DNA of 23,726 nt from Multifurca ochricompacta (lineage: Eukaryota > Basidiomycota > Agaricomycetes > Russulales > Russulaceae). The notes under the pieces are model-generated. The model saw nothing but the letters and a program-made list of their open reading frames with translations, did no database searches and had not been told where the DNA came from. Both the position numbers and the translations under genes were made by a program. Positions 1 through 8,641 of this stretch are shown here, piece by piece. The stretch covers positions 1-23,726 of the forward strand of contig WTXG01000432.1 of NCBI GenBank assembly GCA_022496185.1, in the 5' to 3' direction. Numbering within the stretch: position 1 is the stretch's first letter; each line of letters opens with the position of its first letter.

Positions 1-927
1 AGTGAACGGACCTAACGTGTGGGGCCAACTTACTCAAGGGAAATGTGTCTTGAGGTTTTTTCCTTCGAGCCATACCGCGCACCGACGACAAAGTCGGGAT
101 TGGTCGGTGGTTGTGTGGCAAACGTTTGGAATGCTCGTTCTGCGCGCGATTGTGCCGCCTGAAGGTTCTGTAAGCGTTCGTTGACCTGAGGCACGTTTGT
201 AACAGGAGCCTGCGCGTTCCAATTGAAGGAAATGCCGTGAAGGAGTTCGTGTGGCGACAGTTTGGTGCGGTCGTGCAGCCAAGTGTTGTGTACATACTCA
301 GCCAGTGGGAGATAATCTGGCCAGTGGTGTTGATCATCACTGAGCCAGAGGCGCAGGTATTGCTCTAACCAGAGATTCATGCGTTCGCTCGATCCATCAG
401 TTTGGGGGTGGAAGGCAGTGGATAAGTTCTGTCGGATTTGTAGAACATCAGCAAGCGCACGGGCAAAATGGGATGTGAAACGCGGGTCACGATCAGAAAT
501 AATGCGTTTTGGGGATGCCAAACAGCGGAAATAGGTGTCGATAATACAGTGTCACGACCCCTTCACCAGTAATATCCTTCGAGCAAGGTATGAACTTTGT
601 GGATTTCGTACATCCTTGGTCGACGATTGTTAGGACAGCGTCATATCGTCCCGATGACGGGAGATCTGTAATGAGATCCATAGCTATGTATTGGAATGGG
701 CCAGCGGTAGCTGGTACGTCTAAGGGATACAATGGCGCCTTCCCCACCAGACGAGGTTTATTCTCCTGGCATTTGGCGCATCCACGTATATAGTCGCGTA
801 CGAATGGCTTTAGGTCCGGTCCTTCGTACTCGTGCTGGATCCTTCATATCGTCTTATCGATGCCTGGGTGTCCCACCAGCAGATGATCATGATACCGTTG
901 AAGAATCTCGTGGCGTTCAGGGAGCGT
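1..927 (-). pseudogene. Element A integrase (broken, runs off left edge)
   Basis: Integrase inserts the cDNA into chromosomal DNA. The order on the minus strand is as follows. A zinc-binding HHCC region lies around 890-740, with GHPG and a GCAKCQ-type Cys pair, but it is split by stops. The first catalytic Asp is in AMDLITDLP near 678. The second is in SDRDPRF near 494, and the catalytic Glu is in HPQTDGSSE near 386. The second Asp and the Glu are 35 residues apart, the DD35E spacing. Frames change near 520, between the first and second Asp, and again near 90, where a VGARYG stretch replaces the expected VWLEGKN-like continuation. The C-terminal DNA-binding region and any chromodomain are outside the window. 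Confidence 0.88.
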
Positions 928-1437
928 TCAGGGGAAGGGAAGTTTGTCGTCGGTTACTGTCTTGATAAATAATTTGTTAGGAAGGACTATAACCTCTTGG
1001 TTGTCGTCCTCGCCATGATCTGCATTGGGTCGGCGAGATAACATATCAGCGATAGTGTGTAACTTCCCTGGAACATGCTCAAGCAAGAAATCAAAGTCTG
1101 CAAGCTCTTGTAGCCAACGAGCTTGTCTACGATTCAATTTTTGTGGTTCTTTAAAGTACTGAAGGTTATTGTGATCAGTACGGATTAGAACTCTATGTCT
1201 GGCACCCATGAGATATTGTCGCCACGAGCGGAGTGCGACCACAACTGCGAATAACTCGCGATCATAGATATCCCAGTTCCTTTGTGTCACATCTAGTGTT
1301 TTCGATAGATAGGCGATTGGGTGAAGACGTCCTTCCGGATCTTTTTGGCTGAGAGTGGCACCTAGGGCATAACCTGATGCGTCAGTATCTACAATGAAAG
1401 GTTTGTCAAAGTCGGGTTGAGCTAGGACTGGTTGCAA
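928..1437 (-). pseudogene. Element A RNase H domain
   Basis: This open stretch of 169 codons begins with the connection to RT (a VLAQPDFDKPF-type sequence). It carries FIVDTDASGYALGATL with the first acidic residue, DRELFAVV with the Glu, and RTDHNNLQYF with the later Asp, followed by a DMLSRRP motif. These are the landmarks of Ty3/gypsy RNase H, which degrades the RNA strand of the RNA:DNA hybrid. It is separated from the RT frame by a TGA at 1444-1446 and a small frame change. It ends before the integrase zinc-binding region. It would be part of one Pol polyprotein in an intact copy. Confidence 0.88.
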
Positions 1438-1443
1438 GGTGAC

Positions 1444-2331
1444 TCATTGTTTCAGGGTATCAAAGGCGTTTTGTTCTTCAGTCGTCCAGTGCCAGGTTTT
1501 CTTTATACTAGTCAAAGCGTTCAGTGGGGCTGCAATTTTACTGAATCCTTGAATGAATCGATGATAGAACTGGCAGAACCCTAGAAAGGATCGGACCTCT
1601 TTGACATTCGTGGGTGTCTTCCAGGTGGCGACGCCTTCTACTTTTACAGGATCCATGTGCACACGGTCAGCCTCCAGAATGAGACCTAAGTATTCAATGC
1701 GCGTTTGTTCAAATGAGCATTTCTCTGGCTTAAGATAGAGGTCCAAATCGTTGAGTTTACCCAAGATGTGATGTACTTTTGCGCAATGATTGGCCAGATC
1801 ATGATCAGTGTGGATAAGGATGTCATCCATATAAACGGTGAACCAAGCCCTTCCGTTAGCGTCACACTCGTCCAGTTCTTTTCGGAATTCAGCATTCATC
1901 ATAGTCTGAAAGGTTGCTGGGGAATTAGTTAACCCAAAGAACATCACATTTGGTTCAAAGAGACCGCGATTCGTTTTGAACGCCGCCTTCCAGCGATCTT
2001 CTGGGACGATGCGAATATTGTTGTAGCCCCAGCGTATGTCCATCTTCGTAAACAAAGTGCTACCGCAGACACGATCTATTAACTCTGGGATCAACGGAAG
2101 AGGATACGTGTTACGGATTGTCCAGTCATTTAGTTTCCGATAGTCTTGGACGGGTCGGAGCTTGCCGTCCTTCTTCTTAATAAAGAAGAAGGGTGACGCG
2201 TAAGGTGATTTCGACTCCTGAATATAGCCCTTTTGTAAATGTTCCTCCAAAAATTTGTTTAATGCGTCTTGCTCTCCTGGTCCGAGAGGGTAGATCTTGC
2301 AATCTAAGGTGGCTGGTGCGTCGGGTTTCAA
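1444..2331 (-). pseudogene. Element A reverse transcriptase domain
   Basis: This 295-codon stretch starts at the CKIYPL motif that precedes RT. It then shows SPFFFIKKKDGKLRPVQDYR, the first catalytic Asp in KMDIRWGYNN (residue 98), FGLTNSPATFQ, the catalytic YMDD box (residues 167-170) and SFLGFCQFYHRFI at the thumb. All core RT blocks are present and in one frame, so this is the best preserved part of element A. Compared with B and E1 it has an insertion of about ten residues before YMDD (around CDANGRAWF). It differs clearly from both, so A belongs to a separate family. Upstream stops separate it from protease. Confidence 0.92.
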
Positions 2332-2339
2332 TTCAATTC

Positions 2340-2943
2340 AATGATCCCAGGGGCGTGGTGCGGGGAAGTGCTGCGCCTCCTCATTACTAAAGACTTTGTG
2401 ATGTCCATGGTACTCAGGAGGTACGACCTGATCCCACGATCTTTCCGTTTTGTCTTTCACTTTAATGGCAAGTTCTTGTGCGATATTAAGGCGTTGGATC
2501 TTGTCGCTAGGGAGAGCGAAGTAGATCTGTTGGTTTAGTCATCCGTTCTGCCAATCGATTTGTGGGTTCGTTGCTGCAAACCAAGGGTACCCTAAGATCA
2601 TATCATCTGTGCCGATGGATGCGATGTAGAAGCAATGTCGTTGGAGCTTGTTGTCTGTAGATATTAACAGATCAACACATTGGGTAATTTTGTTTATGGC
2701 GTTGGGGGATCCATCTGCGTTTTGTAATTGCTTCGGAACCGTTAATCATTTGACTGGAAATCTGTTTTTAATAACCGTCCGGTAACTGATGAAATTTTCT
2801 GTGGCTCCACTGTCCACAAGTGCTTGTATATAGGCCTTTTTTTTTGTCACTCCATGTAGGGGAACAGATATTTTCATTGCTCTGAGTGGTGATCTGAATA
2901 CATGATGTGATACTAGTGCTCGAATGAAGGCCACGCCATTCAA
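2340..2943 (-). pseudogene. Element A protease and linker to RT
   Basis: A retroviral-type aspartic protease would cut the Gag-Pol polyprotein. The catalytic motif LVDSGATENFIS is read near 2820-2790, and the distal protease motif MILGYPWFAA near 2605-2575. A TGA near 2537 interrupts the sequence after a conserved IDWQNG-like run. Another stop near 2340 falls just before the CKIYPL start of RT. The frame begins next to the gag stop (TGA at 2940-2942) in the -1 frame relative to gag. This fits a frameshifted Gag-Pol, but I see no canonical slippery heptamer in the right register. Translation of this region is inferred, not shown. Confidence 0.8.
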
Positions 2944-4211
2944 GTGATATAAAAATCCTCGTCTCCTTTGAATTGATTCTGTAACTCCAGTCGCTGTTCA
3001 TCAGTCATGGTCTTCAGCGCAGCCGCCAACGCAGGAATGCTAATTGCAGAAACAGAGGGTGCCATGAGCGCTGGGGAGGGGGCTGCGGGTGTAGTGGGTA
3101 CTGCTGCGGTCGCGGGTGGCACTTCCAAGATGGTGGCAGTCCGAGCCAGCGTGTTTACACCAGTCCTAGGTTTTTTGTTTGGGCAGTCACGGACAAGATG
3201 ACCTCGTCGTCCGCATTCAAAACAACGTCCTTCCTTCTTATACTGTTCCTTGTCTTCAGCAGTGACAGCCTTCTTTATGGTATCTATGTCCATGGCGTTG
3301 GGATCGTGTTTCTTGTAAAAGGTGAATTTGCTTCCACGCGGGGACAGATCTGTGTTCTTTTTCTTACCAACGATACCTCGGAGAAAGACCCAGTTGGCTT
3401 GGTGTCGTCTAGCTGAGTCAGTGGCTTCCTCTAGTGTTTGTGGTTGGTCCTGAGTTAGGATTGTAGTGACTAGTCCAGTGGGCAGTCCGCGATAGAAGTA
3501 CTGTCGAACACTGGCGTTGTCTAAGTGCAGCTCAGCCCGAACAGCTAGATCGCAGAACTCTGCGATATAATCATCAATGTTGCCATCTTTCATTTGTAAT
3601 TTCTCGAGCGCTTGCAGCGCTCTTTGCCCTGCCGCCACGTCAGACCAGGCGGCAATGAAGGTTTGTCGGAAGACGTCCCACGGTCGTTGAACTCTAATTC
3701 TATTTTGAGCGATGTCAACTAGCCAGTTGGTCTGCTCTTCGACCCATCGATCGACTTTCAGTCCTCTCATTAATGCTAACACATATGCTATGCAGCTTTG
3801 CTCATCCAGAATGGTAGCGGCATATTTGTTCAAAAACAAGAGTAACTCAAGCTGAGCAAACCATCGCTTGGCCGTGGAGCGATCCCCTTCGAAGAAGGGT
3901 GGAGGTGCCCCTTTGATACGACCCACTACTGGGATGTTTGGTACAACGCCTGGTACGGGGGCGGGACCTGGTGGGCCTCCTCCTCCTGGTGGGCCTCCTC
4001 CTCCTGGTGGGCCTCCTCCTCCTGGTGGGCCTCCGCTTCCTCCACTTGGGCCACCTCCACCACCTCCTGGTGGGCCGCCTCCTGATAAGGTTTGTCCTGT
4101 TCCTGTGAACTGGGCTGGGGTCGTTGTTTGGATAGACGCTCTGAAGGAGAGTCTTCGGGGCCGTCCCGGGGTTGTACTAACTGTAGTAGGAACTGCTGTC
4201 GTCATGGACAT
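2940..4211 (-). CDS. Element A Gag main part (capsid and nucleocapsid)
   Basis: This 423-codon open frame encodes the structural protein of the virus-like particle. Residues 1-45 are Ser/Thr-rich. Residues 46-90 are a Gly/Pro run made of PPGGGG repeats. Residues 100-265 form the capsid-like retrotransposon Gag domain (FFEGDRSTAKRWF, then DVFRQTFIAAWSD, then LQMKDGNIDDYIAEF). A zinc knuckle CFECGRRGHLVRDC lies at residues 330-343 (CX2CX4HX4C). The C-terminal tail is Ala/Pro-rich. The true Gag start is probably further upstream at 4537, because the 4223-4564 frame encodes a conserved Gag N-terminus. The two are separated by a stop and a frame change near 4215. Confidence 0.88.
   Translation of the reverse strand: MSMTTAVPTTVSTTPGRPRRLSFRASIQTTTPAQFTGTGQTLSGGGPPGGGGGGPSGGSGGPPGGGGPPGGGGPPGGGGPPGPAPVPGVVPNIPVVGRIKGAPPPFFEGDRSTAKRWFAQLELLLFLNKYAATILDEQSCIAYVLALMRGLKVDRWVEEQTNWLVDIAQNRIRVQRPWDVFRQTFIAAWSDVAAGQRALQALEKLQMKDGNIDDYIAEFCDLAVRAELHLDNASVRQYFYRGLPTGLVTTILTQDQPQTLEEATDSARRHQANWVFLRGIVGKKKNTDLSPRGSKFTFYKKHDPNAMDIDTIKKAVTAEDKEQYKKEGRCFECGRRGHLVRDCPNKKPRTGVNTLARTATILEVPPATAAVPTTPAAPSPALMAPSVSAISIPALAAALKTMTDEQRLELQNQFKGDEDFYIT
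3970..4041. repeat. 18-bp minisatellite in element A gag
   Basis: Four head-to-tail copies of an 18-bp unit (plus strand GGTGGGCCTCCTCCTCCT) occur at 3970-3987, 3988-4005, 4006-4023 and 4024-4041. The last is imperfect. More degenerate copies continue to about 4085. Read on the coding minus strand, the unit gives the Gly/Pro repeat of Gag and keeps frame because 18 is a multiple of three. On the plus strand it produces a spurious polyproline ORF. Confidence 0.93.
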
Positions 4212-4222
4212 CGTCGGATCGC

Positions 4223-4564
4223 TTAAAGGGAGGCTGTTGGTGGTAACGTGGGGAGCGATATGGGTGTGAGGAAGGGTTCCTCGGGTAAGTTTAATCCTGT
4301 TTCTTCGGGTGCTATGCGCACAGCTTCGATCTGACTGAGATGATTAGGATGTATGTGGTACCAAACACCTCGGTACCAGTCAACGGCAAGGTTAGTCTGT
4401 CGGTACGGGACCCAGTAACTGTGGAAGGGAACGTCTTGCTCGTGCACTTCAAGCCAATGCGCGGATTGCTTCAGATGCTGAGGGAGGTTGTCACTGGTCC
4501 TGGGAGGGAGTACAAAAGGAAATCGAATGGAAGTCATGGTGTCGGGAGTCAGGGCAAGGGACAC
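4223..4564 (-). pseudogene. Element A Gag N-terminal segment
   Basis: This 113-codon frame precedes the main Gag frame and ends at a stop 12 bases before it. The first ATG in frame is at 4537 (MTSIRF). The longer frame begins with a non-ATG codon at 4564. It contains LKQSAHWLEV and, later, YWVPYRQTN and VWYHI. The same arrangement (LGSAAWKDF, then YYVYHDGRYQPV, then VWYRI) occurs at the Gag N-terminus of elements C, E1 and E2. I infer that it is a shared N-terminal Gag domain, separated here from the rest of Gag by a frame change. No enzymatic function is suggested. Confidence 0.65.
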
Positions 4565-4618
4565 GTCGTCGTCTCCTTGCGATTTTGGGTGCGTTTCTCA
4601 GGTTTCTATGAAGTCTGA

Positions 4619-4629
4619 AAGTCTGTTCT
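4619..4629 (-). other. Self-priming primer-binding site of element A
   Basis: Minus-strand AGAACAGACTT starts 2 nt after the LTR end. It is perfectly complementary, over 11 nt, to AAGTCTGTTCT inside the same LTR (4886-4896), at the predicted 5' end of the transcript. It does not begin with TGG, as a tRNA-primed site normally would. This is the layout of Tf1-type self-priming. Confidence 0.8.
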
Positions 4630-4631
4630 AA

Positions 4632-5115
4632 TGTCACAGCCAGGTGCATGCTGTGTCAAGGTCAGAGAGTCGTTCGGATTTAAGGGAACTAAGTCAGGAT
4701 CAAGACCACAACTAAGTCGAGTCAAGCCCACACAAGATAGAGGGGCGCGTGCGAGATTCGGGATTGAACAGCGACACTAAGTCCTGTCACAAGCTACTGG
4801 GGTTCGAAGTCCCTCTAAGTCGCGACTTAAGAGGGTTCAAGGGGAATCTTTCTGTGAGTCAAGGGAACACCTGTATTGGCACAGGAGAACAGACTTAGAG
4901 TCTGTTCGTCTCAGAACTACATAGGTTAAATACAGTCCAGTTGCTATCAGAGATAAGGGTCTAGCCAGTAAGATAAAGTGATGTAGATATAGTAGAATGA
5001 TATCATACTATGTCATAGTGATCTCATGGCTACATCAAACTATGTCATGTAAGTACAAAGGATGGGCTAGACCAAGACACAAACAAGCAACAGAGGGGTT
5101 GCGCCCTCTGTGATA
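4632..5115 (-). repeat. 5' LTR of element A
   Basis: The boundaries are drawn from inverted termini: plus-strand TGTCACAG at 4632 and CTGTGATA at 5108-5115. The last has one transition from the expected CTGTGACA. The 484-bp sequence has no credible ORF, contains a TATA-like box with a predicted start site, and is followed 2 nt later (minus strand) by a primer-binding site. The partner 3' LTR is outside the window, so the outer boundary rests on the terminal repeats alone. Confidence 0.72.
4886..4932 (-). promoter_or_regulatory. LTR promoter and self-primer of element A
   Basis: Minus-strand TATTTAA (4932 to 4926) lies 36 nt upstream of the 11-nt primer sequence AAGTCTGTTCT (4896 to 4886). 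The primer is the downstream arm of a perfect inverted repeat with 9-bp arms (GAACAGACT and AGTCTGTTC) and a 3-nt spacer at 4887-4907. I infer that transcription starts at the primer. Confidence 0.68.
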
Positions 5116-5219
5116 TACAATCAGTTAACCTAGTTAGATAGATCAGCTGATACAGCCCATGCAGTTGTTCCAGACAGTCAAGAAGAAAAGAAAGGATAAT
5201 CAAACCATCACACTACGCC

Positions 5220-6848
5220 TTGCCATTCTTCTTCGTCAAAAAGAAAGACAGGAAATTGAGGCCAGTGCAAGACTACAGGAAGCTGAATGACTGGACTGTC
5301 TGTAACACATACCCCTTACTGTTAATCGATGAATTGATCACTAAAGTACAACACGCCTCCCTGTTCACAAAATTCGACGTCCGCTGGGGATACAACAATA
5401 TTCGCATCAAAGAGGGCGATCAGTGGAAAGCGGCCTTCAAAACAAACAAGGGTCTCTTCGAACCCTTAGTAATGTACTTTGGGCTTACGAACTCGCCAGC
5501 CACCTTTCAGACAATGATGAACGCACTCTTCAGAAAAGAACTGGACGAGGGATGGCTGGTTATCTACATGGATGATATACTAGTCGCAACCACAGACGAT
5601 GCCGTGTTCCACGAACAGTGTGTAACAAGGGTGCTACAGATTCTCCAAGACAACGATTTATTCCTCAAGCTAACAAAATGTGTCTTTCATACAATGACTG
5701 TCGACTACTTAGGCGTGGTTCTTACTGGAGGTACCATAATGATGGACCCTGTAAAGGTCAAGGGAATCCTCGATTGGCCAGTTCCAGCCAATGTCTGTCA
5801 AGTGCGTAGCTATCTCGGGTTTGGAAACTATTATCGCTGCTTCATAAAAAATTACTCTCATGTCGTGCAACCCCTAATCGATCTCACCAAGCAAAACGTT
5901 CCATGGAACTGGGGAGAAAAGGAAGACATGGCATTCCATGCCTTGAAGAGGGCTTTCACTATGGCACCCATACTCCATCAGCCTCAAATGGATCGACCCT
6001 TCTACCTGTCGACAGACACATCCAGCTTCGCTATCGGTGCTGAATTAGCACAACAAGACGACAAAGGGCAACTCCACCCACTGGCATTCCTATCTAAGTC
6101 ACTCAACGAAACACAACGTAACTGGGACATCTATGACCGCAAACTCTTCACCATCTGGTTACCACTCATTGAATGGCGTCAATACCTGGCTGGTTCCCCT
6201 CATGTGCTCACTGTATTTACAGATCATCATAATCTCCAATATTTCTGCAAGGCGCAGAAGCTCAACAGGTGGCAAGCCCGATGGCACCTCGATCTGATGG
6301 AATACAACTTTATCATCAAACCAATCGTGGGGAAATGCAATCTTATTGCAGACCTCCTGTCGCGACGACCCGATCACAATACCGGGAAAGAAGATAATCA
6401 AGAGGTAATTCTACTACTGGATGACCGATGGACCGTTGCCACAATCAAATTACAAAATGATGAGAATACCTATCGTGCCATCGCAAAACAATTTCATGAT
6501 CATCCGCTAGCTGGGCATCCAGGTCAGAAGAATACATGGGATCTCGTATGGGACATCTACGAGGGCGAAGGTCTAAGAGAATTCATCTATGAGTATGTCA
6601 AAGGATGCCATGAGTGTCAATCCCTAAAACCACAGAAGAAAACCCTGGTGCCGCGATTCCCATTTGACGTCAAAGCCATGGAGGGTCCCTTTCAATACAT
6701 TTCACTGGATCTTATCACTGATCTCCTGCCGTCTAATGGCACAAACGCCATACTAACCATAGTGGATCAGGGATGCTCAAAGGCAGCAAAATTCATCCCT
6801 TGTTCAACAACGATAACTGGTGCTGATGTTGCCAAACTGTACCTATGA
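5220..6848 (+). pseudogene. Element B Pol: RT, RNase H and integrase N-terminus
   Basis: This is a continuous 542-codon frame. RT blocks are PFFFVKKKDRKLRPVQDYR (near residue 2), KFDVRWGYNN (catalytic Asp at 53), FGLTNSPATFQ and YMDD (residues 116-119). RNase H follows with LSTDTSSFAIGAEL, DRKLFTIW and FTDHHNLQYF. The integrase zinc-binding region has AGHPG and GCHECQ, then the first catalytic Asp in SLDLITDLLP. The frame ends at a TGA (6846-6848) where relatives have Arg in a YxRH context, so the stop is probably a decayed CGA. The frame's first codon is TTG and is only a break point, because the RT homology continues upstream. An intact copy would have one longer Pol. Confidence 0.92.
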
Positions 6849-7700
6849 CACATCTTCCCATGGTTTGGTGCTCCTCGCTGCGTTATATCTGATTGAGACC
6901 CTCGGTTCACCTCGCACTTCACCAAAGAACTCTGCTGCCTTTTACATATACAGCAAAACATAAGTACAGCGTTTCACCCCCAAACTGATGGACAGAGCGA
7001 ATGCATGAACTGCTGGGTCAGCAATACCTACACCAATGGACGTTTGGCACCCTCATGCATGGCACCATCTCCTCCCACTTGCTGAATTTGTGCATAACTG
7101 CTGGCGACATGACCGCATGCATCTCAGCCCACATGAACTTCTGTTTGGCTTTAGACCGCTTCCCCTTGCCACAGGCACAATCTCTCCTGTCCTGGCACTC
7201 TCAGAACAACTCGACATGATTGCCAAAAGTCGCGCGTGCAGAGCACGTCCTCTCGTCTATGCAACATATTACCCCAGCTTTCAAAAAAGGGGATGAGGTG
7301 TGGCTCGAAGGCAAGAACATACACACACTCTTCCCCTCTGCGAAACTCACCCCGCGACGGTATGGCCCCTTCACTATAATCGAAATGATCTCTCCGGTTG
7401 CATTCCGCCTCGCACTCCCCTCGACCATGCGAATTCACAATGTTGTTCATGCATCACTGCTAACCCACTACATCAGCACTGCAGCACATGGGCCCTCCCC
7501 ACTACGGCCACCACCCGTTCTTATCAATGGTACTGAGGAAACTGAGATTGACAGGATTCTTGGCCATCGACACTTTGGGTGTAATCAACGATTACAGTTC
7601 CTACTCAGCTGGAAAGGATACCCAGCCTCTGAAAATGAGTGGGTGGACCACATGCACATTCATGCTAATGATGCGATCGATCACTACTTCCACAACCTTC
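6849..7700 (+). pseudogene. Element B integrase core, GPF region and chromodomain
   Basis: This continues Pol after the TGA at 6846. The invariant SDRDPRF motif reads SD-stop-DPRF, with TGA at 6894-6896 in place of Arg. HPQTDGQSE, with the catalytic Glu, follows near 6980. Frames shift near 7030 and 7225. From 7220 one frame covers DEVWLEGKNIHTLFP, the RRYGPFTII segment (the GPY/F-type module) and a chromodomain at about 7540-7690 (EIDRILGHRHF, then FLLSWKGYPASENEWV). Chromodomains of this lineage are thought to steer integration to marked chromatin. The frame stays open to 8119 by chance or by loss of the natural stop. Confidence 0.86.
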
Positions 7701-7803
7701 CACTGTCCGCCGCGAATCGCTCCCAATGCGTGGTCACATTGGGAATACAAAGGGGGACAGATCACACCTGCGCCTCATTATCTGCATTCCCCCACAAAAA
7801 CAA

Positions 7804-8609
7804 ATGTCTTCTCCTTCGCACTCTCTCACCCCTAATGACGACGCTCAAATCTGCCTCGCCATACTCCACGAACCTAACCCCCCACAATCACCAAGACCGC
7901 CAATGCCAGAGACATACCCCTCACCACCACCAACTTATGAGCAAATACCTGCGTCCCCCAGTGTCAGCGAATGAGCATCATCTGAAGATCGTGATGCGCT
8001 CATCCCTACCTCTCCTTGCTCCCCTGCAGACAACTATGGATCGGACCACACCCAGGAACAGACTACTATACCATGACATTGCACCCATGAACTGTTACGA
8101 CATTCAAATCCCATCATGACAGAACCGCCTCCATCCTGCCCCGTACATAAATACTCATTTGGGGATCACCCCCTCATTCACGGGACCGTGGACGAGGTAG
8201 ACATGAATACACACAGGACCTTACAGCAGCCCCATGGGTCAAATACCCCCGCCCCCCACACATGGTTGTGGACAACTATCGTGCTCTGGAACCCGGGCCA
8301 CTCGTATGCAGTGTTGACGAGGCCCTATACCAACTTAACAACCCTGGCCTGCAGGGTGAAGTCAACCGATTCTGTTTTTTACATTGAGAAGGTGAAGAAC
8401 TCAGGCAACAGCGACGAATGATTGAAAGACAACTAATGCGTAATCGTGCTGAGTACCAACAGTGTCGACGTCGCCTCGACCAAGCGGCTACTGCACACCG
8501 ACTAATACCTATCACAATCCAACAACACCACCGCCATGAACGAACCTCCTGCACCTCCTCACACACGCACGGCACACACAAGGACCCTGTCCATCTAGAT
8601 TACGATTGA
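7804..8609 (+). pseudogene. Element B third ORF downstream of pol (degenerate)
   Basis: A protein-like sense frame starts at ATG 7804 (MSSPSHSLTPNDD), inside the overhang of the integrase frame, and is Pro/Ser-rich for about 100 codons. The frame changes between about 8116 and 8210. It then reads PHMVVDNYRALEPGPLVC, VDEALYQLNNPG and a basic helical stretch ELRQQRRMIERQLMRNRAEY likely to form a coiled coil. It ends at 8607-8609, just before the PPT. Internal stops at 7972 and near 8086 and 8386 are all TGA. The layout (disordered N-terminus, compact middle, basic helix) resembles the first 240 residues of the E1 third ORF, but no zinc knuckles are visible. Function unknown. Confidence 0.55.
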
Positions 8610-8628
8610 AGTCGGCGCCTTCAAGTCT

Positions 8629-8641
8629 AAAAGGGGGGTAA
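8629..8641 (+). other. Polypurine tract of element B
   Basis: AAAAGGGGGGTAA abuts the TGTTACA start of the 3' LTR. A purine tract at this place primes plus-strand DNA synthesis in LTR elements. The E1 tract has the same form (GGGGGTGA then TGTTACG). Confidence 0.9.

Larger units (their letters stand above)
1..5115 (-). mobile_element. Element A: Ty3/gypsy LTR retrotransposon, 3' part outside window
   Basis: On the minus strand the order is 5' LTR, self-priming site, gag, protease, RT, RNase H, integrase. This is the Ty3/gypsy order, with integrase after RNase H. The C-terminus of integrase and the 3' LTR lie left of position 1. Several frameshifts and stops break the reading frames, so the copy is not coding-competent as it stands. 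The sequence to its right (from about 5190) is the interior of element B's RT, so A appears to have inserted into B. The other half of B should then lie left of the window. Confidence 0.9.

Noticed and set aside
3970..4041. Regular short repeats as a possible CRISPR array
   Set aside because: The 18-bp units are contiguous with no spacers and lie inside a coding frame.
3868..4269. Plus-strand ORF rich in PPPPGGPP, collagen- or proline-rich-protein-like
   Set aside because: It is the antisense of the element A Gag minisatellite. The minus frame carries the capsid domain and zinc knuckle, and this frame has no other motif.
7700..8119. Extension of the B integrase frame as a long C-terminal tail
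   Set aside because: The sequence lacks recognisable motifs after the chromodomain and is low-complexity. The frame that starts at 7804 looks more protein-like and mirrors the position of the E1 third ORF.
8276..8581. Minus-strand Cys- and Arg-rich ORF
   Set aside because: It is antisense to the degenerate third ORF of B, its composition comes from the basic coiled-coil coding strand, and no spacing pattern is conserved.
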